Origin: Novosphingobium sp.
GTDB taxonomy: Bacteria > Pseudomonadota > Alphaproteobacteria > Sphingomonadales > Sphingomonadaceae
Length of the DNA stretch: 64,000 nucleotides
Assembly: GCF_024642085.1 (NCBI RefSeq)
Contig: NZ_JAHEBV010000064.1
Location: 1 to 64,000, forward strand
Reading direction: 5' to 3'
Of the stretch, positions 47,422 through 56,374 are shown in pieces. Position 1 is the first letter of the stretch. Each line of letters opens with the position of its first letter. The position numbers and the translations under genes were made by a program. Below the pieces are notes generated by a model. That model was given only the letters and a program-made list of their open reading frames with translations. It did not search any database and was not told the DNA's origin.

Positions 47422-48450
47422 TCAGTTCCGACCCGGCGCGTCGGGCACAATCACAGTGACGGGTGCGCCCTGCCGCAGATCCCCGCCGGGATCCTGCACG
47501 GTCAGCCTGACTCGATATACCAGATCTGCACGAAGCTGTTCGGTCTGGACTGTCTTAGGTGTAAACTCTGCCACTGGAGAAATGAAGCCGATCGTCGCGG
47601 GCCATTGCCTGTTCGTCCCGTCGGTCCGGACCCTCACTGTCATGCCCGGCTTGATCCTGTGTAGATCCGGTTCGGCAACGTAAGCACGGATCCGTACAGG
47701 TTGGGTCAGGGCCACGGTAAGCACAGTCTGGCCAGCAGCCACTATCGCACCGGCTTCTCGAGCGCGCGTCAGAACCTGGCCGGGTTCAGGCGCACGAATT
47801 ACCGCGTCACTGATATCAGTTTCAACTGATCTTCGTTCGGCCAGGATTGCCTGCCGATTCGCCTGGCTGGCAGCCTGATCTTCAACCCGGGTTCCGGCGA
47901 GTACCAGCGACAGCGCTGCATTGGATCGGGCAACTCGGGCTTGGGCATTGCGCAGAGCCGCATCGGCTGTTTGCACATCAGCCTTGCTGATGAACCCTTT
48001 ATCTACCAGTGCCTGGCGCCGTTCGTACTGACGCTGTGCCTCGTTCAGTGAGGCCTCCGCTGCGGCAACTTCGGCCCGGGCCTCGCCTATCTCCTGTGGG
48101 CGCGAACCGTTGACATCCCGCGCTGCAGTCGCTGAAGCGGCAACAGCGCGAGCGTCCGCACCGGCCAGCTTATCCTGCAATGGCCGGGTATCAAGTTCTG
48201 CAAGGACCTGGCCGGGTGTTACCCGATCCCCTTCATCAACCAGGAGCCGTTCGATCCTTCCAGGAACACGAAATCCCAATTGCACTTCACGGATTTCGAC
48301 ATTGCCGTAAAGACGCAAAGCGCCGTCGACTTTCGCACCCCACAGGCCAAAGGCCCGTCCGCCCGACCAAACTGCAATAAGGATAACTGCCACGATAAGA
48401 ACGGCAAGCAAACGTTTGCTTTTAGGCGATGAACTTTCTGCTGACCCCAT
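47422..48450 (-). CDS. HlyD-family membrane fusion protein
   Basis: A 342-residue periplasmic adaptor (YbhG type): N-terminal membrane anchor at about residues 14-33, a biotinyl-lipoyl-like half at GFRVPGRIERLLVDEGDRV, a coiled coil of about 130 residues, the second lipoyl half, and a beta-barrel domain. It links the inner-membrane ABC exporter to an outer-membrane TolC-type channel, which is not encoded in this window. It is the first gene of the exporter operon, 6 bases before the ATPase gene. Confidence 0.92.
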   Translation of the reverse strand: MGSAESSSPKSKRLLAVLIVAVILIAVWSGGRAFGLWGAKVDGALRLYGNVEIREVQLGFRVPGRIERLLVDEGDRVTPGQVLAELDTRPLQDKLAGADARAVAASATAARDVNGSRPQEIGEARAEVAAAEASLNEAQRQYERRQALVDKGFISKADVQTADAALRNAQARVARSNAALSLVLAGTRVEDQAASQANRQAILAERRSVETDISDAVIRAPEPGQVLTRAREAGAIVAAGQTVLTVALTQPVRIRAYVAEPDLHRIKPGMTVRVRTDGTNRQWPATIGFISPVAEFTPKTVQTEQLRADLVYRVRLTVQDPGGDLRQGAPVTVIVPDAPGRN

Positions 48451-48486
48451 TCCTACTCCCCCGCGTCCTTGCAGACGTCTGGGCGA

Positions 48487-48515
48487 TAGCTAGAGCAACT
48501 GCAAGTCGGGTCAAG
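48487..48515 (-). promoter_or_regulatory. Candidate promoter of the HlyD/ABC exporter operon
   Basis: On the minus strand CTTGAC (48515-48510) and TAGCTA (48492-48487) are 17 bases apart, in the 71-base gap between the amidotransferase stop and the hlyD ATG. The start of transcription would be about 30 bases before the ATG. This separates the exporter from the exopolysaccharide operon although both run the same way. Confidence 0.45.
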
Positions 48516-48521
48516 AAAAAG

Positions 48522-50420
48522 TCAGGCAGAAGCGGACAATGACTTTAGAGATTTGTCTAGCATCAAAAGTTGCCACAGCAGTCGGCCATGATCCGAACGG
48601 CCCGAAATATGATCATCAGCCAGCAACGAAATGCGCTGCCCATTAAACCATCCAGTCCGAGCGAGTGCAGACGACGATCCAATAGTACGCGCCGTTTCAG
48701 CCAAGGGTCCCCGAAACCAGTCCGAGATCGGCGTCACAAAGCCTTGTTTCGGCCGATAGAGGATTTCGTCAGGCAAGTAGCGCTTCATGGTTTTTTTGAG
48801 CAGCCACTTCCCCTCGTTACGCCGAACGCGCATGTTTTCAGGCAGGCTTGCAGCAAACTCGATCAAGCGGTGGTCCAGAAGCGGTTCACGCGCTTCAAGG
48901 CTTACCGCCATGCTGGTTCGGTCAACCTTCGTCAAAATATCACCAGGCAGCCAGAATTTGAGATCAGCATACTGGGCACGGTCCAAACCTGATCGCGCCG
49001 GGGCTTGGCGCATCAATTCCATCAGGGACAATTCGGCGCGATAATCTCCCCGCTGTCTGAGATAATCCGGAGTGTAGAGGGCTAGGCGCAGTTCCGCGGG
49101 AATAATACCGACCGCGCGCGCATAAGCTTCTTCGCTGGAAAGGCCCAGTGCCTGAAGCGTGCTCTTGGCGCGCAGCGGGCGCGGCGCCCAGTCAGCCTTA
49201 GGATAGAGTGCGCCGAGCCCGCCGAACACTGTCCTACGCAAGCCATGTGGAACCACGCCTCGCAAGCGGTCTTCGGCGTGTTGGAAGACATGACGGCGAT
49301 ATCCGGCAAAAGCTTCATCGGCCCCGTCACCTGACAGCGCCACGGTTACCGTTTCGCGCGCCAGCTGGCACACCCGCCATGTTGGCAGGGCCGAGGCATC
49401 GGCGAACGGTTCGTCGAACATTGCGGCCAGTGTTTCGACGTGACCAAAATCGTCTGCCGTTACGTTGCGGCTGCGGTGATCGGTAGCAAAGCGATGCGCG
49501 ATTTGGCTGGCATAAGCGCTTTCGTCCATGGCCCGTGCATCAAACCCGATCGAACAGGTTTTGACGGGATCGCATCCCGCTTCAGTCATCAAAGCAACAA
49601 CGCTCGAACTGTCGACCCCTCCCGACAGGAACGCTCCAAGCGGCACGTCGGCGACCATGCGCGATGAAACCGCCTGGCGCATTAGATGCAGCAATTCAGC
49701 TTCCAGATCGGCTGTGCGGCCAATCCGCCGGTCGGCAAAGGTGACATCCCACCATTGCGTAGGAGCGGGAAGCGCTTTGCCGTGCTGAAGCGCTAACGAA
49801 TGCCCAGCCGGCAACTTTTGGACGCCGGAAAGGATCGATCGATGATCGGGGACATAACCCCAGGCCAGGTAATCGTCGATCGCCAGCGGATCTAGTTCCC
49901 GCCGTAGCAGCGGATGGGCCAGCAAGCCTTTTAATTCGGATGCAAAGGCCAAACTGCCGTCGCTGAGCGACGCGTAGAACAGCGGTTTAACGCCCAGCCG
50001 ATCACGCGCCAGAAAGAGCGACCGAGCGCTTTGATCATAAATTGCAAAGGCGAACATGCCGTGAAGGCGCGGCAGACAATCAGCCCCCCAACGCTGCCAC
50101 GCAGCCAGGATAACTTCGCTGTCCCCATCAGTGTGAAAAGTGGCGCCAGTTGCGCGGAGCTCCTCACGCAGTTCGCGGAAATTATAGATTTCCCCGTTGA
50201 AGACAAGCATAGCGCGCCCGTCACGCGCCGCCATGGGCTGCGGCGACCCAGCCACGTCAATGATCGAAAGGCGGCGGTGGCCTAGCCCTACGCCCGGTGC
50301 AGTCCATACTCCCGCGCCATCGGGCCCGCGGTGCGCCATTGTGTCGCACATCCGCTCAACCCGCTGGGGTTCGACCGGCTTGGGGGTGGCCAGATGATAG
50401 ATGCCTGCAATACCGCACAT
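48522..50420 (-). CDS. Asparagine-synthase-type amidotransferase, XrtA system
   Basis: A 632-residue class II glutamine amidotransferase joined to an asparagine synthetase domain. The mature N-terminal Cys is C2 (MCGIAGIYHL), and the glutaminase motif RGPDGAGVW follows; the ATP-pyrophosphatase loop is SGGVDSSSVVALM. This is the amidotransferase regularly found in exosortase A loci, where it is thought to amidate a sugar or peptide part of the exopolysaccharide. Start chosen: ATG at 50420, so that Cys is residue 2; the longer frame to 50462 overlaps xrtA. It is the last gene of the operon. Confidence 0.92.
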   Translation of the reverse strand: MCGIAGIYHLATPKPVEPQRVERMCDTMAHRGPDGAGVWTAPGVGLGHRRLSIIDVAGSPQPMAARDGRAMLVFNGEIYNFRELREELRATGATFHTDGDSEVILAAWQRWGADCLPRLHGMFAFAIYDQSARSLFLARDRLGVKPLFYASLSDGSLAFASELKGLLAHPLLRRELDPLAIDDYLAWGYVPDHRSILSGVQKLPAGHSLALQHGKALPAPTQWWDVTFADRRIGRTADLEAELLHLMRQAVSSRMVADVPLGAFLSGGVDSSSVVALMTEAGCDPVKTCSIGFDARAMDESAYASQIAHRFATDHRSRNVTADDFGHVETLAAMFDEPFADASALPTWRVCQLARETVTVALSGDGADEAFAGYRRHVFQHAEDRLRGVVPHGLRRTVFGGLGALYPKADWAPRPLRAKSTLQALGLSSEEAYARAVGIIPAELRLALYTPDYLRQRGDYRAELSLMELMRQAPARSGLDRAQYADLKFWLPGDILTKVDRTSMAVSLEAREPLLDHRLIEFAASLPENMRVRRNEGKWLLKKTMKRYLPDEILYRPKQGFVTPISDWFRGPLAETARTIGSSSALARTGWFNGQRISLLADDHISGRSDHGRLLWQLLMLDKSLKSLSASA

Positions 50421-50431
50421 GGCTGGCGCTC

Positions 50432-51991
50432 CTAGCGCCCTGCGCCGATGCGGTCCATCCATTGGTCAATCGGTCCGATCGCATCGCTGAAAGCCGCAAC
50501 GTCGTTCGCGGGATCGCGTTCTGATCTTGCCTCGCTCGACAGGATGAGCAAGGCGGTAGGTTGATCTCGCAGTAGCGCGCGATCGCGCAGCGCTGCTAGC
50601 TTCAGGGCGGCATTGCTTCCAGTCAACAGGTAGCCTGTCCGATAAAAGGTTACGGCCAAGCGCTCTGTCCCATTTTCAGCACGCAGACGATCGGACCGCG
50701 CGTTCGCGTGTTTATCCCCGCTCCCAAGCCAGGACCATCCGCTTTCGGCACGAAGTGCCCCTTCGCCAAAGCCGCCCGCCTCCTTGTTTTCGCGCTGAAC
50801 TGAATATAGCGCGTAGAACACGTCCACTTGGGCACCCGTCGCATTTACGTAGCGGCCAAGCAGACGGTGTTCTGCACCGGTTGCGCGCGGCTCCCAAGCG
50901 AAGGCTGGAACATAGTCGCTGCGCTGCCATCCGGCCACAGCGGGCAGTTTGATGCGGTCTGGCAGGATCGCTGCGCGTCCGTCGGCAGCGCGAGCCCACA
51001 GCAAAGCCGATGCTAGCAGAATAAAAAGGCCGATCAGACCAGTGATTGGGCTGGTGGAAGCCTGTTCAAGCCGTGCCAGCGTAAGCGAACGTAAAATTGC
51101 CGGAATATCGATCATCGGATCGTCAGCCGCGCGATCAAACCAGCGCCACGATACCCACAATACACTCGCAATTATCGCGCCAAAAAAGACCCAGCCGTAA
51201 ATCAGGTGGTCAATCCCGCCGGCCCGCTCAGCGCCTACATACTGCGCTGCCAGGATCGTGGAGTAGGCGCGAATCGCGTTGCCCAGAATCGGCGTTGCAA
51301 TGCACAGAGCCATGAACGCTGCCCGCCGGCGCCAGCTGGTAAAACAAACGTGAGCCGCGAAAACTCCTAGTGCGATCATCGCGATTAGAAATTTCACGCC
51401 CGAACAAGCCTCGGCCACTTCGAAAAGTCCTGCCGGCGTTTCTATGAACACCCCATCGATCGCGGCAGGTATGGCGCTCAGTTTGACAAGGGCAACGGTC
51501 AAGGTTGCCGTAACCATTTGAAGCAGCGGAACCAACTCGTCGCCAAACGGCACCATAAATGCCATGTATCCGAGCGGGAAAAGCAGGCCTGCAAAGACGC
51601 GAGGGCCCATCATGACGAGCAAAGTCGTCGGTAACAGAGCAACAACGGCAGCCTGCCGCAATAGATCGAAGCCGGTTAAGGCGCCCAGCGTCCAGACTAT
51701 CAAAACGACAGTGGCGACAACCAGACCTGGCCACCACGTCGAAGGTTGCAACATGGATATGGCGTTACTTCGTTGCCACACCAACCAGCCAACCATGACC
51801 GGTACCAGCATCATATGATTGTAGGTGGAACTATTCCACCACTGACCGGCGATCCGCCCCCAATCGCTGGAAAACAATGCAAGAAGCGCCAACCAGACAA
51901 TTCCAAGTCGCAGCAATGCTCCGCGCCAAGCTGGCCCGGGCATCGCCGCTCCCATGCGACGGAGGTAAAGGGTCGGCTCAGGCGACATCAC
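50432..51991 (-). CDS. xrtA: Exosortase A fused to an EpsI-like domain
   Basis: A 519-residue exosortase: a polytopic membrane transpeptidase that cleaves PEP-CTERM proteins and passes them on for surface attachment. About eight helices are visible. The catalytic Cys is C196 in EVAEACSGVKF, Arg is R241 in GNAIRAY, and His is H262 in GGIDHLIYGW. After the membrane part, residues 320-519 form the EpsI (DUF3485) periplasmic domain that often accompanies XrtA. No PEP-CTERM substrate gene is visible in this window. It overlaps the glycosyltransferase by 14 bases. Confidence 0.94.
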   Translation of the reverse strand: MMSPEPTLYLRRMGAAMPGPAWRGALLRLGIVWLALLALFSSDWGRIAGQWWNSSTYNHMMLVPVMVGWLVWQRSNAISMLQPSTWWPGLVVATVVLIVWTLGALTGFDLLRQAAVVALLPTTLLVMMGPRVFAGLLFPLGYMAFMVPFGDELVPLLQMVTATLTVALVKLSAIPAAIDGVFIETPAGLFEVAEACSGVKFLIAMIALGVFAAHVCFTSWRRRAAFMALCIATPILGNAIRAYSTILAAQYVGAERAGGIDHLIYGWVFFGAIIASVLWVSWRWFDRAADDPMIDIPAILRSLTLARLEQASTSPITGLIGLFILLASALLWARAADGRAAILPDRIKLPAVAGWQRSDYVPAFAWEPRATGAEHRLLGRYVNATGAQVDVFYALYSVQRENKEAGGFGEGALRAESGWSWLGSGDKHANARSDRLRAENGTERLAVTFYRTGYLLTGSNAALKLAALRDRALLRDQPTALLILSSEARSERDPANDVAAFSDAIGPIDQWMDRIGAGR

Positions 51992-53216
51992 GCGCGCTTG
52001 TTGGAGGGGCGCTGAGCATGTCGACCAACGGTGTCAGCGTTGCCTGCCAGCTTAAATGATTAAGTACGAAGCGCCTGGCCTCGGCCCCGATAAGCGTGCG
52101 TCGCTGGCCATCGGTAGCCAGGCTAATGACTTCGTCAATCAAGTCCTGGTCGCTGTCCGCGATCAGCAAGTGTCTGCCATCCTGCGCCCCGATTCCCATC
52201 GCCGCATCTCCGGTAGCGACTACGGGTAATGCCATGGCCATGGCTTCCAGAACCTTGTTCTGCACGCCACGTGCAATCTCTAAAGGGACCAAGGCAAGAT
52301 CAGCCGCAGCCAAGTAGCTACGCATGTCGTCCACTCCGCCCCACACGACAACACCGCCCTTGCCGCTATGGTTTAGCAGCTCCTCGTCTGGGTTTCGGCC
52401 GACAATATGAAACGTCGTATCAGGTAAACGCGCACGAATTGCTGGGAGAAGGCGGTTGATTACGCGAAGAGCTGCCTCAACGTTCGGAGCATAGTCCATC
52501 TGACCCGCAAAAAGCAGTCGCGGACCGGGATATTTGCTTAGATCCGGTGCTGGAACAACAGCAGCTGGATCGAAGAAGCGGCTGTCGATGCCATTGCGCA
52601 ACGCGCGCACATCGCATTGATCGCGAGCACCGCTCGGTAGTCGCTCTCGAAACAATTCCGCCTCTTCGAATGAAACTAGCAGACTGACATCTACGCGCCG
52701 GGCTAGACGGATCTCTTCCGCCGCCAAAAGCCTCGCTTCGCGCGAAAACAGCCAACGCCGTAGACCGTTGGCCTTGTCGGCATAGGCATCAAACTTGGCA
52801 GAATCGACATCGACGAAATCAAAAATCACCTGGCCGTCAAAATCATCAGGAATGTACTGCCCCATCTGACCCGAAAATGCATAGATTACGGATATCCCAT
52901 GCTCTGCAATGACTTGAGCTACATAAGCAGCAATTTCTGAGCTATAGAATGCCGGAATGCTAACTGGCTGGTGGCGCAAGATCGATTGCAAACCCGCAAC
53001 GATCAGCGGCTTAACGCGCCGGATCAGGCGATAACTGCGCGCAATAGACGCTAGTTCGACTTCTTCGGCAATATCGCGATCGTCGTCGGCAAAGGTTGCA
53101 ACATGAACCGGGCCCAGTGTCGCTAGCTTGCGCAATACATGATGCGAGCGAATCTTGTCGCCGCGATCAGGCGGGAACGGCATCCTATGCGACAGAAACA
53201 GAATGTCGCCGCTCAT
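51978..53216 (-). CDS. Glycosyltransferase family 1-like, XrtA system
   Basis: A 412-residue GT-B glycosyltransferase of the kind tied to exosortase A (the family often called PEP-CTERM/XrtA-associated sugar transferase). N-terminal LFLSHRMPFPPDRGDKIRS is the family hallmark; the donor-binding half has RLLFAGQMDYAPN, and the EX7E-like region falls at VPLEIARGVQNKVLEAMAMA. Start chosen: ATG at 53216, overlapping the FemAB stop by 4 bases. It adds a sugar during exopolysaccharide assembly in the cytoplasm. Confidence 0.9.
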   Translation of the reverse strand: MSGDILFLSHRMPFPPDRGDKIRSHHVLRKLATLGPVHVATFADDDRDIAEEVELASIARSYRLIRRVKPLIVAGLQSILRHQPVSIPAFYSSEIAAYVAQVIAEHGISVIYAFSGQMGQYIPDDFDGQVIFDFVDVDSAKFDAYADKANGLRRWLFSREARLLAAEEIRLARRVDVSLLVSFEEAELFRERLPSGARDQCDVRALRNGIDSRFFDPAAVVPAPDLSKYPGPRLLFAGQMDYAPNVEAALRVINRLLPAIRARLPDTTFHIVGRNPDEELLNHSGKGGVVVWGGVDDMRSYLAAADLALVPLEIARGVQNKVLEAMAMALPVVATGDAAMGIGAQDGRHLLIADSDQDLIDEVISLATDGQRRTLIGAEARRFVLNHLSWQATLTPLVDMLSAPPTSARDVA

Positions 53217-54289
53217 CCAAGACCTCGCGCAATCCAAGGCCCGACCAGATTGGCAATAGACAGAGGCAGACGCTTCCATAACTCGATTTTGGCGCCGTGA
53301 GCATCGCTAGTCGGATCAGTGTTGCGCGGCTCACCGCCTGGTACGGTCCACACCGCATAACTCAGTGGTTGCGCCTCAAAGCCCCAATTGCGTTTGAAAT
53401 CATAAGCGCCGCTTCCGGTTTTTGAGCGGCCAAAATCGAACCGGTCACATCCTCTCCGGCGGGCGTGGAGCATAAGTTCAAAATACATGCGGTCATTGGC
53501 GCGCAGACTACGCGCCATGCGAGTACCGCCTCCCCAATAAGGCATCACTGCTCCCTGATGGTACAGCGAAAGAACACTGGCGACCGGTGCCGGACCGGAC
53601 CAGACCGTAAGGATGTCGGCATTCGTGCCGAAGCTGTCGAGTACTTCGTTGAAAAGGCGTTTTGGGAACACCGGCGTCCCAAGGTTGCGGACACTTTCGG
53701 CATAAACGGCATAGTGAGCGGAGCGGTCAACCACACCACTGCCGATCGTTACCGTCAGATCACTTGCCAATCCCTTGCGCACTTCGGCCCGCTGCTTGCG
53801 CGGGATTGCAGTCAGTTGCGCCTCGTCGTCGTCCGCCAATGAACGGACGAAGCCGCAGTGCGCATCCTTGCGGACAGTCCATCCCTTGCGGTCCAGCGGC
53901 AGCACGCCGCCGCGAAGTTCAATTGATGGGGCGCCTTCCTCCAAAGCAAGATCTTCGACAGCAGCGAACAGGCTTTCTGATACAGTACGGTCGCTCGCAA
54001 GAATGCCGCCACCCACGGCAAAGCCGCTCGAGACCATCGCGCGGCCAAATAACAGCGATCGGATGTCAACCAATGGCAAATGGCCACACAGTTCACCGTC
54101 TCGCTCGGCGATCAAGGCAAGAGCACGGTTGCCGGTCGCCACTGCGACGGCACGGATCCAGGCAGGGCGATGGAACGCCGTGCCGTCGCTGTGCCCGGCG
54201 ACAAGCGATTCAATCCGCGCCCGCTCATTTGGCGACGAAAGATCGCAAATGCGGACCGACGCCGTTTGCGGACGGAAGGGCGCGTTCAT
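53213..54289 (-). CDS. FemAB-like acyltransferase, XrtA system
   Basis: A 358-residue protein of the GNAT/FemAB type found in exosortase A loci. Characteristic stretches are RKQRAEVRKGLASDL and the FDFGRSKTGSGAYDFKRNWG end of the fold. FemAB relatives use aminoacyl-tRNA or acyl donors to modify cell-wall or glycan parts; here the acceptor is likely the polysaccharide or its lipid carrier, but this is inferred. It overlaps both neighbours by 4 bases. Confidence 0.87.
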   Translation of the reverse strand: MNAPFRPQTASVRICDLSSPNERARIESLVAGHSDGTAFHRPAWIRAVAVATGNRALALIAERDGELCGHLPLVDIRSLLFGRAMVSSGFAVGGGILASDRTVSESLFAAVEDLALEEGAPSIELRGGVLPLDRKGWTVRKDAHCGFVRSLADDDEAQLTAIPRKQRAEVRKGLASDLTVTIGSGVVDRSAHYAVYAESVRNLGTPVFPKRLFNEVLDSFGTNADILTVWSGPAPVASVLSLYHQGAVMPYWGGGTRMARSLRANDRMYFELMLHARRRGCDRFDFGRSKTGSGAYDFKRNWGFEAQPLSYAVWTVPGGEPRNTDPTSDAHGAKIELWKRLPLSIANLVGPWIARGLG

Positions 54290-55158
54290 GCCGCCAAATC
54301 AATTGCAAAATGGGCTTCGCGTAGCGCGAGCACGTCCATGCGCCCCCACGCAAATTCGGTAAGCAGTTGTTCCAGCTTGTCGGCCATCACTGACAGGTTG
54401 GTATAATGCCGCACACGCGATCGCAGCGAAGCCCCGGTAACGCGAGGCTGCGCCGGATCAATTTCCCATGGATGAAAATAGAATACTGCGGGGCGCTGGT
54501 CGCGGCTGTTTACCTGGCGAATTGCCCAGCGCGAAAATCCATAGGGCAACACACGAAAAAAACCGCCCCCGCCAGCGGCCAAACGGCGCCCGGCGAACTC
54601 AGCCGTGGTGACCGGAACCTCGATCAAATCTGACCACGGCAGCGGCTTAAAGGCAAAGCGGGGCGCGTTGCGCCAGCCGTAGTGATCGTGGCTGATCGGC
54701 GCAACGCTAGAACTGTAAACGAAGCCCTGCTCTGCCAACACAGCGTAGGCCCATGGCGTACGCTGATCGATTGAAAAGCTGGGGGCACGGTATCCGGCTA
54801 TGGCCGTTCCCGCGGCGTCTTCCAGAACTTTGCGGCTACGTTCGATGTCGGCGGCAAAGCTGGCTTGATCCATGCGGAATACGCGCGCGTGATCCCAGCC
54901 ATGGCTGGCCACTTCATGACCTTCGGCAACTATTCGGCGGATCAATGCCCCATGCCGCTGCGCCACCCAGCCTAGCGTGAAAAACGTCGCCTTCACGTCC
55001 GCACGGTCGAACATGTCGAGAATTGCATTGCAGTTGCGGTCGACGCGGGATCCCAGCGCGTCCCACTGATCGCGTCCTATCACGCCTTCGAAAGCGCCAA
55101 CCTGAAACCAGTCTTCGACATCGACGGAAAGGCCGTTAACCAAGGAAGAGTGTGCCAT
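54286..55158 (-). CDS. Polysaccharide deacetylase (NodB type), XrtA system
   Basis: A 290-residue carbohydrate esterase 4. The metal/catalytic motifs are LSVDVEDWF (first Asp at D13), TFFTLGWVA and EVASHGWDHARVF (the two metal His), and YRAPSFS. It removes acetyl groups from N-acetylated sugars of the polymer. Start chosen: ATG at 55158; a TTG at 55179 is in frame but less likely. No signal peptide is seen, as in other exosortase-associated members, so it acts in the cytoplasm or is exported in another way. Confidence 0.9.
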   Translation of the reverse strand: MAHSSLVNGLSVDVEDWFQVGAFEGVIGRDQWDALGSRVDRNCNAILDMFDRADVKATFFTLGWVAQRHGALIRRIVAEGHEVASHGWDHARVFRMDQASFAADIERSRKVLEDAAGTAIAGYRAPSFSIDQRTPWAYAVLAEQGFVYSSSVAPISHDHYGWRNAPRFAFKPLPWSDLIEVPVTTAEFAGRRLAAGGGGFFRVLPYGFSRWAIRQVNSRDQRPAVFYFHPWEIDPAQPRVTGASLRSRVRHYTNLSVMADKLEQLLTEFAWGRMDVLALREAHFAIDLAA

Positions 55159-55182
55159 TTTGGCTGTGCTTTTCCGCAACCG

Positions 55183-56358
55183 TCAGGCAGCTGCGCGGCC
55201 GGAATCGTCTGCCTCGATCCACTCAATCAGCATGGTCAGGGTATGGCGAATGGTCCGTTCCTGCTCCAGCATCTTCGCTTCAAGCGCTGCGAACTTGACT
55301 TCGAGCTGGTCCATCGCCGCCGCGCTGACTCCGTGACCAATTCCATCTGGTGCAGCCTCGCGCTCATTGGCCAGTTCAATCACCGCCTGTTGCAACTCGG
55401 CAATCTGTGAATCGCGCTCGGACAGCAAAGCCTGGACATACGCCAGGTCAACTGCAGGAACCCGGACAGCCGCGGCAAAAGCGTCAGCCTGCGCCGCAGC
55501 ACCGGCTTCCTCGATCAGACGCTCGGGCTTGGGCAATTGCATCGCGCCATCACGGTCAAGTTCCTCCAGCACCGTACCCAGCATCCCACCGTCGATCCGG
55601 CAGCGTTCCTCAATGGCTCCCAACAGCATAAGGCGGTTGCAGATTTGGTTGATGCGGCGTGGGACCCCTCCCGATGCTTCGAACACTTCGGCAAAGATTT
55701 CAGGGTCGAAAGCAGGATTTCCTTCCCAGCCCACCTTCGTCAGACGATGTTCTATATAAGCCTGAACCTCGCCTTGCTCCATCGCTTCCAGGTGGTGTGC
55801 AGCAATCACACGTTGGCGGAGCTGCTCAAGCTGAGGATGTACCTGGATTGTTTCACGAAATTCGGGCTGTCCCAGCAGCAGGGTTTGCAGCAAAGGATGC
55901 GCGCCAAGCTGAAAATTGGACAGCATACGAAGTTCTTCCAGCGCCTCGAGCTCGAGGTTCTGGCTTTCGTCAACGACCAGAAGGCAGCGCCGACCCGCGC
56001 GGGCCTCATCGTGCAGGAAAGCTTCGATCGCGCCAAGTGCACTGGCCTTGTCGTGTCCTTCGACGATCAGTCCAAAGGCCTGGGCTACCACATGGACCAA
56101 TTCCTCACCGTCTAGCTTGCTGGTAACTATCTGGGCGGCGGTCAGGCGCACGGGATCAATGGTTGCCATCAAATGCGCTACCAAAGTCGATTTACCTGCC
56201 CCGACTTCGCCTGTGATGACGACGAAGCCTTCGCCTTGAGCCAAGCCATAGGAAAGGTAGGACAACGCCTTCCGGTGCGTCAGGCTCTCGAAATAAAATG
56301 CAGGGTCTGGCGTAAGCTGGAACGCTCGCCCTGTAAGCCCATAAAAATCGTCGAACAT
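55183..56358 (-). CDS. XrtA-associated AAA ATPase (ExeA/GspA-like)
   Basis: A 391-residue ATPase. Walker A GEVGAGKST is at residues 50-58 and Walker B in RCLLVVDESQNLE; the N-terminal MFDDFYGLTGRAF is the hallmark of the exosortase-associated set. The C-terminus carries a short coiled coil (about residues 310-380) with QALLSERDSQIAELQQAV. It may energise assembly of the export machinery at the inner membrane. Start chosen: ATG at 56358 behind GGAG; an in-frame extension lies inside the barrel gene. Confidence 0.92.
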   Translation of the reverse strand: MFDDFYGLTGRAFQLTPDPAFYFESLTHRKALSYLSYGLAQGEGFVVITGEVGAGKSTLVAHLMATIDPVRLTAAQIVTSKLDGEELVHVVAQAFGLIVEGHDKASALGAIEAFLHDEARAGRRCLLVVDESQNLELEALEELRMLSNFQLGAHPLLQTLLLGQPEFRETIQVHPQLEQLRQRVIAAHHLEAMEQGEVQAYIEHRLTKVGWEGNPAFDPEIFAEVFEASGGVPRRINQICNRLMLLGAIEERCRIDGGMLGTVLEELDRDGAMQLPKPERLIEEAGAAAQADAFAAAVRVPAVDLAYVQALLSERDSQIAELQQAVIELANEREAAPDGIGHGVSAAAMDQLEVKFAALEAKMLEQERTIRHTLTMLIEWIEADDSGRAAA

Positions 56359-56374
56359 CGAAGTTACTCCAGGC

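Noticed and set aside
36000..48450. Genomic island or prophage
   Set aside because: No integrase, tRNA, direct-repeat ends or phage genes, and core genes such as sdhB and zapE lie inside.
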